A stretch of DNA of 64,000 nucleotides from an uncultured Prevotellaceae bacterium (GTDB taxonomy: Bacteria; Bacteroidota; Bacteroidia; Bacteroidales; Bacteroidaceae). Numbering within the stretch: position 1 is the first letter of the stretch; each line of letters starts with the position of its first letter. The stretch is taken from assembly GCA_900316355.1 (NCBI GenBank), contig ONCQ01000031.1, positions 1 to 64,000 of the forward strand. Direction: 5' to 3'. Below are positions 14,828-22,512 of the stretch, in pieces. The notes below the pieces were generated by a model. That model was not told where the DNA came from. It saw nothing but the letters and a program-made list of their open reading frames with translations, and did not search any database. The translations under genes were made by a program, and so were the position numbers.

Positions 14828-16945
14828 ATGTACTTCACAACCCTCAAGACAGACAAACAAGGCCAGCACCTGAAGCGGTGGGAGGCCACACAATTCTACG
14901 AGCGCATCAAGACGGATGCCAATAACTTCCTCATCGGTTTCCTGCGCGATGAGGCACCGGCGGAACAGCCGCAGCGCTATCGTCGCTACAAGGAGATTCC
15001 GCTTGTCTATGCAGCCGTGGAGCTGTGCAAGCAGACGAACGGCGCCTACGGCATGGCGGCCTTCAACGGCCTCGTGGTCTTAGAGGTGCGGCAGCTGATG
15101 AGCGCGAAGGCGTGCGATGAGACGAAGCGCGCCGCGATGACGATGCCCTCGACGCTGGCGACATTCACGGGCGCCACAGGCACCGAGGTCATCATCCTCG
15201 TGAGCGTGGCGCAGGGCGGCGGCACGCTGCCGGCCACGGAGCCGGAGGCGGAGCTGTTCTATGCCCAGGCCTACCAGCGCGTGGCACATATCTACGATGC
15301 CGTGCTGCCTGTGCATGTGACGCGCATGACGCCGTCGCTACGCCATACGTTCCTGCTGCCGCTGGACACGCAGCCCCTCGTCAGCGAGCATGCTGTGCCG
15401 CTGCGCATCACGGGCAGCGAGCCCGTGGCCGCCGGCGACGATGCCGACCAGCATCTGCTGGCACTGCCTGAGCAGCGCACGACGGAGGAGGTGGACATGA
15501 CGGCCTACCTGAACTACGAACGGGCCTACGACGAGGCCGTGCAGCAGGTGGAGGCGCTGATGCGCGGCGTGAAATACGGCACGGCCGCGTGGTTCCAGCA
15601 GTACGTGACGGGCATGGCCACCACGCTCTTCGGCATGGGGTGGGGGCAGGAGGAGACCGTGTGCCATCTCTGGAACCACCTGAAATTCAAGGATGCCGAC
15701 GGCCTGACGGAGGATTTCGTGCGGCGCATCGTGGAGCCCGTCTATGACGAGGAACTTGCCGCCCGCAAGCGACAGCCGCCGTTGGCCGTGAGCGAGCCCC
15801 TCATGCAGAGCATCATACGCCGCATGGAGAACCGCTATGTGTTTCGTCGCAACACCGTCATGGGCTACACCGAGTACCGCCCCAACCACACGTGGGCGAC
15901 GCCCTGGGCACCCGTTACGGAGGAGGTCGTCAACACCTTCACCACCGACCTGCAGCTCTCGGGCCTGGGCGTGTGGGACCGCGACGTGAAGCGCTATATC
16001 AACTCCACGCGCATCCGCAACTACGACCCCGCCGATGACTACCTCTGCAAGGTCAGCGGCCGTTGGGACAAGAAGCACGACTACATCCGCGCCCTCGCCG
16101 CCACCGTGCCCACGGACAACCCCGGGCAGTGGGCAGACTGGTTCCACACATGGTTCCTGGCGATGGTGGCGCAGTGGCAGGGGCGCGACCGCCGCTACGG
16201 CAACGCCATCGTGCCGCTGCTCATCTCCGAGCAGGGGCAGCACAAGAGTTCCTTCTGCCGCCAGCTTCTGCCGCCTGAGCTGCGGGTGTGGGGCTATACG
16301 GACAACCTATCGCTTGCCGAGGAGCGCCCCGTCCACCTGGCGATGGCGCAGATGCTGCTCATCAACCTCGACGAGTTCAACCGCATCTCGCCGCAGAAGC
16401 AGCAGGGCTTCCTGAAGAATATCCTGCAGCTGCCTACGGTGAAGGTGAAGCGCCCCTACGGCCGCCATACCGAGGAGGTGCCGCGTCTGGCCTCGTTCAT
16501 CGCCACCACGAACATGGCCGACGTGCTCACCGACCCCTCCGGCTCGCGCCGCTTCCTCGGCGTGCAGGTCACGGGCAGCATCGACGTCAGCCAGACACCC
16601 AACTACGAGCAGCTCTATGCGCAGGCGCAGACCGAGCTGCACGAGGGCGCCCGCTACTGGTTCGACGATGCCGAGACGGCCGCCATCATGGAGCACAACC
16701 GCCAGTTCCAGCAGCAGAGCAGCGCCGAGATGTTCTTCCACCAGTATTTCAGCATCCCCGCGAGCGAGGCGGAGGAGGGACAGTGGATGATGACCAGCGA
16801 GATCCTGCAGATTATCAAGAAGCACGCCGGCGCTGCCTTCCAGGTGCCGCCCGTCAACGCCTTTGGCCGTGCCCTCTGCGGCAACCCTGACATCCTGCGC
16901 CGCCGCAGCAAGAAAGGCAGCGAGTTTTATGTGAAATCCACATAA
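14828..16945 (+). CDS. VirE-like P-loop / primase-helicase protein, 705 aa
   Basis: The C-terminal half has Walker A ISEQGQHKSS (near 470), Walker B MLLINLDEFNRI (near 515) and FIATTNMADVLTDPSGSRRF, which fit the VirE/DUF5906 helicase-type ATPase family. DUF3874-like sequence follows to the end. The N-terminal third resembles the BT4734-like domain that accompanies VirE-type ATPases in Bacteroidales. Such proteins are thought to take part in replication of mobile elements. Here it is the main gene of the 3.3-kb element, stopping 10 bp before the right terminal repeat. The ATG at 14828 follows immediately on the tandem repeat tract, with no clear ribosome-binding site, as is usual in this phylum. 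Confidence 0.7.
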   Translation: MYFTTLKTDKQGQHLKRWEATQFYERIKTDANNFLIGFLRDEAPAEQPQRYRRYKEIPLVYAAVELCKQTNGAYGMAAFNGLVVLEVRQLMSAKACDETKRAAMTMPSTLATFTGATGTEVIILVSVAQGGGTLPATEPEAELFYAQAYQRVAHIYDAVLPVHVTRMTPSLRHTFLLPLDTQPLVSEHAVPLRITGSEPVAAGDDADQHLLALPEQRTTEEVDMTAYLNYERAYDEAVQQVEALMRGVKYGTAAWFQQYVTGMATTLFGMGWGQEETVCHLWNHLKFKDADGLTEDFVRRIVEPVYDEELAARKRQPPLAVSEPLMQSIIRRMENRYVFRRNTVMGYTEYRPNHTWATPWAPVTEEVVNTFTTDLQLSGLGVWDRDVKRYINSTRIRNYDPADDYLCKVSGRWDKKHDYIRALAATVPTDNPGQWADWFHTWFLAMVAQWQGRDRRYGNAIVPLLISEQGQHKSSFCRQLLPPELRVWGYTDNLSLAEERPVHLAMAQMLLINLDEFNRISPQKQQGFLKNILQLPTVKVKRPYGRHTEEVPRLASFIATTNMADVLTDPSGSRRFLGVQVTGSIDVSQTPNYEQLYAQAQTELHEGARYWFDDAETAAIMEHNRQFQQQSSAEMFFHQYFSIPASEAEEGQWMMTSEILQIIKKHAGAAFQVPPVNAFGRALCGNPDILRRRSKKGSEFYVKST

Positions 16946-16954
16946 AAATCGCTG

Positions 16955-17073
16955 AAACCTACACCTTTTCAGATATCTGCCACCCAAACTGCCACCCTTG
17001 TTAGTGTATGAGTGCCAATCCCTTACGCTACATGGGTGGCAGTTTTGCAGTTTTTTTGGAAAAAATTACTAAG
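16955..17073. repeat. Right terminal inverted repeat
   Basis: It begins AAACCTACACCTTTT, contains CTGCCACCCAAACTGCCACCC and GGGTGGCAGTTTTGCAG, and ends AATTACTAAG. Its reverse complement aligns over its length with 13760-13879. The 474-bp gap 16946-17419 consists of this repeat, the palindromic element at 17118 and the GH43 promoter. Confidence 0.75.
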
Positions 17074-17117
17074 TTATAATTCATGAGGTAGTTAAGAGGT
17101 CAGTAGTTAAGAAGTCA

Positions 17118-17322
17118 AGCTAACTGAACTTTCGGATGTGTTTTTATTGATCAAGAATTAGAGAATTAGAGAATTTACTAGCTTTTGCAAAGCAAAAGAC
17201 ATTCTATTTATTCTCATCAATTCATAAGACAGCGTATTGAATTCTCCAATTCTCTAATTCTTGATAGAAATAAATTACTTGACAGACAACAAGTTGTTTA
17301 CATCCGAAACTTGAATCAAGCT
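17118..17322. repeat. ~205-bp palindromic (MITE-like) element
   Basis: A 26-bp arm ATCAAGAATTAGAGAATT... at 17150-17175 is repeated inverted at 17240-17265 with one mismatch. Outside it, CGGATGT (17134-17140) faces ACATCCG (17298-17304), and imperfect homology continues to AGCT on both sides. The core contains a small hairpin GCTTTTGC-AAA-GCAAAAG. No ORF fills it. It has the form of a miniature inverted-repeat element. Confidence 0.5.
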
Positions 17323-17359
17323 AAAATGACCTCCCAATCATCGAAAAGTGGGGAATCTC

Positions 17360-17391
17360 TTTGGCTGGATGGAAGATGATGAGTATCTTTG
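17360..17391 (+). promoter_or_regulatory. Promoter of GH43 gene (TTTG-N20-TATCTTTG)
   Basis: TTTG at 17360-17363, a 20-bp spacer and TATCTTTG at 17384-17391 form a perfect consensus promoter. The expected start near 17396 rules out the upstream ATG at 17348 and supports translation from 17420 or 17426. Confidence 0.8.
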
Positions 17392-17419
17392 CACGCAACA
17401 CAAGCAAACGAATTGTTTT

Positions 17420-18475
17420 ATGACAATGAAGCACAAACTCTTCTTCACATTGGCAGTGGCAGCCTGCTGCATGGCTGCACAGGCTCAGGGGCCGCGCCGC
17501 CCCCGCTTCCAGCGCGAAGCTTTTCAGACAGAGACACCGATGGCCCACGACCCCGTGATGGCCAAGGAGGGCGACACCTACTACCTCTATGCCACAGGCA
17601 TGGGCATCCAGCAGATGACCTCGAAGGACCGGAAGACGTGGACGGTGCTGCCACAGCCGGTGATGACCGTCATCCCGGGCTGGACGACGGACTCTGTGCC
17701 GGGCTTCGGCAGCCATGTGTGGGCGCCCGATGTCATTCAGTGGCACGGCCGCTGGTGGCTGGCCTACAGCTGCTCCACCTTCGGCAAGAACGGCTCGGCC
17801 ATAGGTCTGCTGAGCACGCGCTCGCTGCGGTCGGATATCTGGAAGGATGAGGGCTGCATCGTCTGCTCGCACGACTGGAAGAAGGGCAGCGACGGGCAGA
17901 TGACGGGTGACAACTGGAACGCCATAGACCCGAACTTCGTCATCGACGACGATGACCGCCCCTGGCTGGTGTGGGGTTCCTTCTGGGACGGCATCCAGCT
18001 GGCACCGCTCGACACGACGATGCACATGGCCGGCAGTCCGCGTACCATCGCCCGCCGCCACCGTCCGGGCGACCCTGCGGCAGCGGAGAACCCCACCTCG
18101 CGCTTTGCCGGGCGCAACGCCATCGAGGCGCCATTCATCTTCAAGCACGGCGGTTACTACTACCTGTTTGTATCGTGGGACTACTGCTGCCGCGGTGCCA
18201 AGAGCAACTACCGCGTGGCCGTGGGGCGCAGCAAGAGCGTCAGCGGCCCGTACCTCGACCGCAGCGGCAAGGACATGCTCATGGGCGGCGGCACGCTGTT
18301 CTTAGAGGGTGACAAGAAGGAATGGGAGGCCGCAGGGCACTGCGCCGCCTACACCTTCGACGGCGAGGATGTCTTCATCTGCCACGGCTACAGCGCCACC
18401 CGGAACGGTGCTGCAATGCTCATCCAACGCCCCATCAGCTGGACGGCCGACGGCTGGCCGGAGCTGGGGAACTGA
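17420..18475 (+). CDS. GH43 family glycoside hydrolase (arabinanase-type), secreted
   Basis: The 351-aa protein begins with a signal peptide (MTMKHKLFFTLAVAACC, cleavage near AQAQ). It has the three GH43 acidic residues: Asp44 in AHDPVM (base), Asp170 in NAIDPNF, and Glu236 in NAIEAPF (acid). The five-bladed propeller pattern fits endo-arabinanase or exo-arabinofuranosidase-like subfamilies. It would act in periplasm or at the surface on arabinan side chains. It is monocistronic with its own promoter. The accessory island separates it from the GH31/GH3 genes, so it may have belonged to the same locus before insertion. Subfamily is uncertain. Confidence 0.85.
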   Translation: MTMKHKLFFTLAVAACCMAAQAQGPRRPRFQREAFQTETPMAHDPVMAKEGDTYYLYATGMGIQQMTSKDRKTWTVLPQPVMTVIPGWTTDSVPGFGSHVWAPDVIQWHGRWWLAYSCSTFGKNGSAIGLLSTRSLRSDIWKDEGCIVCSHDWKKGSDGQMTGDNWNAIDPNFVIDDDDRPWLVWGSFWDGIQLAPLDTTMHMAGSPRTIARRHRPGDPAAAENPTSRFAGRNAIEAPFIFKHGGYYYLFVSWDYCCRGAKSNYRVAVGRSKSVSGPYLDRSGKDMLMGGGTLFLEGDKKEWEAAGHCAAYTFDGEDVFICHGYSATRNGAAMLIQRPISWTADGWPELGN

Positions 18476-18704
18476 ACTTTTTTCGCATGATTTGTGCTTA
18501 AAAGTTCACGTCATCAAATGAAAATCACCACCGGCTGCAGACTCTACTTCCACGGCGGTAATGTGGAGACCTACGGTACCGCCGAATCTCCCGCCATTGG
18601 TTCCCAAACCTGGGGGTTGACAGATCATCCTATATCCACAATGGTAAAAAAGTTGTGGTGAAGTAAAAAACATTAGAAAAAATGTTGTACCTTTGCCGCC
18701 GACA
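18476..18704 (+). other. Intergenic region with possible remnant of a secreted-protein C-terminus
   Basis: In one frame, bases up to 18665 encode SSYIHNGKKVVVK followed by TAA, the kind of basic tail that ends secreted Prevotella proteins. A different frame from the ATG at 18518 gives 49 codons. Neither has a full gene around it. I read it as a frameshifted remnant of a lost gene or of a longer GH43 tail. Confidence 0.3.
18688..18695 (+). promoter_or_regulatory. -7 element TACCTTTG immediately before ClC start
   Basis: TACCTTTG ends only 9 bp before the ATG at 18705, so the leader would be about 3-6 nt. No clear -33 TTTG is present. Confidence 0.5.
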
Positions 18705-20516
18705 ATGGAAGAACGATGGAATAAAATCGTCTTGTGGCGCACGGCACACATCAAGGACCGGCAGTTCATGCTGCTGCTGGCCTTGCTGATTGGTGTGCTC
18801 ACGGCGTTGGCGGGTGTGTTGCTGAAGTGGCTAATCGGGCAGATAGAACATCTGCTGACGAACCATTTCTCCATCACGGGTGCCAACTGGCCGTATCTGG
18901 TATATCCCGTCGTGGGTATCTTCATCACGGGTCTCTTTGTCCGCTATGTTGTGCGCGATGACATCGGCCATGGCATCACGAAAATCCTGTATGCCATAGC
19001 TCGTAAGAAAAGCTATATCAAGGCGCATAACATGTGGTCGAGTGTCGTCGCGTCCAGCATCACCATCGGCTTTGGCGGCTCGGTGGGTGCTGAGGCCCCT
19101 ATCGTGCTGACGGGCAGTGCCATCGGTTCGAACCTCGGACAGCTGTTCCACTTGGATTCCAAGAAGATGATGCTCCTCGTGGGCTGTGGCGCTGCGGGTG
19201 CTGTCAGCGGTATCTTCAAGGCCCCCATCGCAGGCTTGGTATTCACGCTGGAAGTGTTGATGATAGACTTCACGCTGGGTAGCCTGTTGCCGCTGCTGGT
19301 GTCGTGCGTGACGGCCGCTGCCGTCACCTTTGCACTGTTGGGTACAGGTAACCTGTTTGAGTTTCACCTCACCCACGCCTTCTCCATCTCGCGCGTGCCC
19401 GCGTACCTTTTATTAGGTGTGTTCTGCGGGCTGCTGTCCTTGTACTTCACGCGCGTCATGAACTGGCTTGAGGATCAGTTCCGGCGCATCCGCAAGCCCT
19501 GGCAGCGACTCCTGATAGCAGGACCTATCCTCAGCATCCTCATCTTCCTGTTCCCGTCGCTCTACGGCGAGGGCTACGGCATGATCCGTCTGTTGCTCAA
19601 TGGCCAGAGCCAAGCCGATTGGAACCAGGTGCTGGAGGGCTCTTTCTTCTACCACACCCCCCATCTGCTACTCCTCTATCTGGCAGGCATCATTGTGTTC
19701 AAGGTCTTTGCCACGACAGCCACCAACAGCGGTGGCGGCTGTGGCGGTACCTTTGCTCCGAGTCTGTTCATGGGTTGTGTGTCGGGCTTCCTCTTTGCCT
19801 CGCTCTGGAATATGATTCCGGCTACCCTCAACTCTCAACCCTCAACGCTTAGCTTCCTGGCTCCCGTGCCGGAGAATAATTTCTCACTCCTCGGTATGGC
19901 GGGCTTGATGAGCGGTGTGATGCACGCGCCGCTGACGGGTATCTTCCTGATTGCTGAACTCACAGGCGGCTACGGCCTGTTCCTGCCGCTGATGATTGTG
20001 GCGGTGGCCTCGTACCTGACCATCATCCTCTTTGAACCCCACAGCATCTACACGATGCGTCTGGCACGCAAAGGTGAGCTGGTCACCCATAACAAGGACC
20101 ACGCCATCCTGACGCTCATGTCCATGGATAGCGTCATCGAGCGCTACGAGGAGCAGCTGCACCCGGACGACGAGCTGGTGGATATCGTGCGGCAGATCTC
20201 ATCGTCAGAGCGGGATGTCTTCCCCGTCGTGGATGATGCCGGCAAACTATTGGGCGTGCTAATGTTGGACAGCGTGCGCCATGTGATGTTCCGCACGGAG
20301 CTGTACCACCGCCTGCATGTGCGTGAGCTGATGACTCCCTGCAGTGTGCGCCTCTCCACCAACGACCCGATGGAGGTTGTCATGGCGGCCTTTGACCGTA
20401 CGAAGGCATGGACGCTGCCCGTGGTGGATAACGAAGGAATCTTTGTGGGCTTCATCCGTCGCAGCCACGTGTTTGCGATGTACAGAACCATGTTGCATGA
20501 TTTAAGTGAAGAATAA
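18705..20516 (+). CDS. ClC family chloride channel/antiporter with CBS domains
   Basis: The 603-aa membrane protein has the ClC core with about ten hydrophobic segments. Selectivity motifs are visible: GGSVGAEAPIVLTGS with gating Glu130, and GGGCGGTFAPSLFMG. The last 130 residues form two CBS domains (from MSMDSVIERYEE onward) that usually bind adenine nucleotides. It would move chloride or another anion, with or without proton exchange, at the inner membrane. The start at 18705 is chosen over the TTG at 18693 because that TTG is inside the -7 box. An in-frame CTCAACC-type repeat (19828-19857) encodes TLNSQPSTLS between two membrane segments. The gene runs into fmt with a 1-bp gap. Confidence 0.88.
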   Translation: MEERWNKIVLWRTAHIKDRQFMLLLALLIGVLTALAGVLLKWLIGQIEHLLTNHFSITGANWPYLVYPVVGIFITGLFVRYVVRDDIGHGITKILYAIARKKSYIKAHNMWSSVVASSITIGFGGSVGAEAPIVLTGSAIGSNLGQLFHLDSKKMMLLVGCGAAGAVSGIFKAPIAGLVFTLEVLMIDFTLGSLLPLLVSCVTAAAVTFALLGTGNLFEFHLTHAFSISRVPAYLLLGVFCGLLSLYFTRVMNWLEDQFRRIRKPWQRLLIAGPILSILIFLFPSLYGEGYGMIRLLLNGQSQADWNQVLEGSFFYHTPHLLLLYLAGIIVFKVFATTATNSGGGCGGTFAPSLFMGCVSGFLFASLWNMIPATLNSQPSTLSFLAPVPENNFSLLGMAGLMSGVMHAPLTGIFLIAELTGGYGLFLPLMIVAVASYLTIILFEPHSIYTMRLARKGELVTHNKDHAILTLMSMDSVIERYEEQLHPDDELVDIVRQISSSERDVFPVVDDAGKLLGVLMLDSVRHVMFRTELYHRLHVRELMTPCSVRLSTNDPMEVVMAAFDRTKAWTLPVVDNEGIFVGFIRRSHVFAMYRTMLHDLSEE

Positions 20517-20517
20517 T

Positions 20518-21534
20518 ATGCGTATCGTGTTTATGGGCACTCCCGACTTCGCTGTCGAGTCCCTGCGTAAGTTAGTGGAAAACAACTATGATGTCGTGGC
20601 GGTGGTCACGATGCCCGACAAGCCTGTGGGGCGCCACCATGACACGCTGCAGGCGTCGCCTGTCAAGCAGTATGCGGTGGAGCAGGGGATACCTGTGCTG
20701 CAGCCCGAACGGCTGAAGGATGAGGCTTTCCTGGAGGCACTGCGCAGCTACAAGGCCGACTTGCAGATTGTGGTGGCGTTCAGGATGCTGCCCGAAGTGG
20801 TGTGGGCGATGCCGCCCATGGGCACCTTCAATCTTCATGCCGCGCTGTTACCTCAGTATCGCGGTGCCGCTCCCATCAACTGGGCCGTCATCAATGGTGA
20901 GACTGAGACGGGCGTGACGACTTTCTTCCTCGACCACGACATCGACACCGGTCGCATCATCCATCGTGTGCCGGCTCCCATCGCCGACCGCGACACCGTG
21001 GGCGATGTCTATGACCGGCTGATGATGCTAGGAGCTGACCTTGTCGTGAAGACCGTGGATGACATCGAGAACAACCGCATAGCCCCCGTGGAGCAAAGTG
21101 CCGTGCTCGGCGACTCTTCCGCTGAGTTAAAACCCGCTCCCAAACTCTTCAAGGAGAATACAGAGATACGCTGGAGTCAGCATACCGTGAAGTCCGCCTA
21201 CGACTTCATTCGCGGACTCTCTCCCTATCCCGCAGCGTGGACAACATTGCGCACGGCTGATGGCAAGGAGACAGTGCTCAAGGTGTTTTTTGCTGAAAAA
21301 GACCCCTCAACCCTCAACCTTAAACCCTCAACCCTCAACCTTAAACCCTCAACCCTCAACCTTAAACCCTCATCCCTCAGCGTGCCCCTCTGCGATGGCC
21401 TCCTACGCCTGACGGACATACAGTTAGCAGGCAAGAAGCGTATGCCGGCTGCCGACTTCCTGCGCGGCGCCCATCTGGATGGCGCGGTGCTCGTGGAGAG
21501 CGGCAATGAGGAGGCGATACCGCTCTTTTTGTAG
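20518..21534 (+). CDS. fmt: Methionyl-tRNA formyltransferase
   Basis: MRIVFMGTPDFAV at the start, the formyl-THF site NLHAALLPQYRGAAPI (Asn105, His107) and FFLDHDIDTG identify Fmt, which formylates initiator Met-tRNA in the cytosol. The ATG at 20518 is preferred over the GTG at 20506, which overlaps the ClC end. The 338-aa protein has an in-frame repeat: PSTLNLK three times at residues about 263-286, from 21-bp DNA units, in the linker and C-terminal domain. ClC upstream and fmt are commonly neighbours in Bacteroidales; rpe and comEC, their usual next genes as I recall, are here 12 kb further on. Confidence 0.93.
   Translation: MRIVFMGTPDFAVESLRKLVENNYDVVAVVTMPDKPVGRHHDTLQASPVKQYAVEQGIPVLQPERLKDEAFLEALRSYKADLQIVVAFRMLPEVVWAMPPMGTFNLHAALLPQYRGAAPINWAVINGETETGVTTFFLDHDIDTGRIIHRVPAPIADRDTVGDVYDRLMMLGADLVVKTVDDIENNRIAPVEQSAVLGDSSAELKPAPKLFKENTEIRWSQHTVKSAYDFIRGLSPYPAAWTTLRTADGKETVLKVFFAEKDPSTLNLKPSTLNLKPSTLNLKPSSLSVPLCDGLLRLTDIQLAGKKRMPAADFLRGAHLDGAVLVESGNEEAIPLFL
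21304..21380. repeat. In-frame 21-bp tandem repeat in fmt
   Basis: Three copies of a 21-bp unit built from CCCTCAACCCTCAAC plus CTTAAA, and a fourth diverged unit, encode PSTLNLK repeats without breaking the frame. The same CCCTCAAC unit occurs in ClC, purL and mtaB. Confidence 0.85.
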
Positions 21535-21572
21535 GCTTTATTGCCTGAAATGTGAAATTTTTTAAGAAAATG

Positions 21573-21604
21573 TTTGGCGGTTTCAAGAAATTGTTTCACC
21601 TTTG
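21573..21604 (+). promoter_or_regulatory. Promoter of ECF sigma gene (TTTG-N20-CACCTTTG)
   Basis: TTTG at 21573-21576 and CACCTTTG at 21597-21604 are separated by 20 bp. The -7 box has one mismatch (CA for TA). It reads toward the sigma factor gene at 21710 with a leader of about 100 nt. Confidence 0.65.
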
Positions 21605-21709
21605 CCCCCGATTTGCGACAAAAACGTCAATAGTCATCTGTTAATTATCCACTAAATCATCATTGCCTATCGACTAGATCATTACTCCTAACCATCCTTT
21701 TGGACAGTA

Positions 21710-22306
21710 ATGCAACAATTAAGACAAGAGTCTGACGCAACATTGGTCAAACTCTATGAAGAAGGTAATGATAATGCGTTCGATGTATTATTGGAACGCT
21801 ATCAATCTGCTGTTTTCGGCTATATCTTCTCTGTCGTCCATGACAGCGATGTGGCGAATGATGTCTTCCAGGACACCTTCATGCGGGTCGTCATGCAGAT
21901 TCGTAACCATCACTACACGGAGAACGGCAAGTTCTCGTCGTGGGTGATACGCATTGCCCATAACCTGATTATTGACAGCACCCGCCAGCGTCGCGTGATG
22001 GTGGACATCCCGGATGAGGCTGAGAAGGAGCGTGCCATGAGTAAGGCCCTGCCACTGACGGGTAACAAAGAGATGGAATGGCACAATGAGCAGACCTATC
22101 GCACGCTGACCGACATGGTGGCCAGCCTGCCCGAGGCCCAGCGCGAGGTGGTGCAGCTGCGTATGTATGAGCACCTCTCCTTCAAGGAAATAGCCGAGAA
22201 GACCAACTGCAGCATCAACACCGCTCTGGGACGTATGCGCTATGCCGTCATCAACCTGCGTAAGATGTCTGCGAACAAAGACCTGACTCTGGTGGACTGC
22301 GAATAA
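21710..22306 (+). CDS. ECF-type RNA polymerase sigma factor (RpoE/SigW-like)
   Basis: The 198-aa protein has sigma region 2 (AFDVLLERYQSAVFGYIF and DVFQDTFMRVV) and region 4 (LPEAQREVVQLRMYEHLSF with the helix-turn-helix IAEKTNCSINTALGRMRYAV). No FecR-type anti-sigma gene follows, so it is probably not a classical surface-signalling sigma. Its length and the region-4 sequence resemble the conserved stand-alone ECF sigma of Bacteroidales. It directs RNA polymerase to a regulon that cannot be read here. It is transcribed from its own promoter and precedes the SusC gene by 206 bp. Confidence 0.88.
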   Translation: MQQLRQESDATLVKLYEEGNDNAFDVLLERYQSAVFGYIFSVVHDSDVANDVFQDTFMRVVMQIRNHHYTENGKFSSWVIRIAHNLIIDSTRQRRVMVDIPDEAEKERAMSKALPLTGNKEMEWHNEQTYRTLTDMVASLPEAQREVVQLRMYEHLSFKEIAEKTNCSINTALGRMRYAVINLRKMSANKDLTLVDCE

Positions 22307-22431
22307 TCATTTTGCACATCGCAGCCCCGTTTTTCTTGCCAAAATGTACTTTTTTAGGTGCATTTTGGCATTATTTTGTCGTAAAAAGTCTTTTTCTTTA
22401 CATATTTTATGGCGGTTTGCTAAAAAGTATA

Positions 22432-22439
22432 TAACTTTG
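22432..22439 (+). promoter_or_regulatory. -7 element TAACTTTG for SusC operon
   Basis: TAACTTTG matches TAnnTTTG 74 bp before the chosen SusC ATG at 22513. The nearest TTTG (22416) is only 12 bp upstream, so the -33 box is unclear. Confidence 0.5.
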
Positions 22440-22512
22440 CAGCCGATTTGCACACGGACGTGCGTGCTCGTATCAATTGAATGTAGAAAAAGATCATAAG
22501 AAAAAGCAAGAA

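Larger units (their letters stand above)
13760..17073. mobile_element. 3.3-kb element with ~120-bp terminal inverted repeats, DUF6078-like and VirE/primase-helicase-like genes
   Basis: The 120 bp at the left end (13760-13879) reappear in inverted, diverged form at the right end (16955-17073). Everything between belongs together: one promoter, two genes, a triplet of palindromes and two tracts of short tandem repeats. No known transposase or integrase is encoded. The right repeat begins 10 bp after the stop of the second gene. I see no clear target-site duplication. The boundaries are a direct reading of repeat homology; mobility is inferred. It could move by the helicase-like protein's own action or depend on a helper element. 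Confidence 0.65.

Noticed and set aside
15338..16243. 301-codon ORF opposite the VirE-like gene
   Set aside because: Antisense shadow; Walker motifs are on the plus strand.
18693..18704. TTG start for the ClC gene
   Set aside because: It lies inside the TACCTTTG promoter element, so it should not be transcribed; the ATG at 18705 is preferred.
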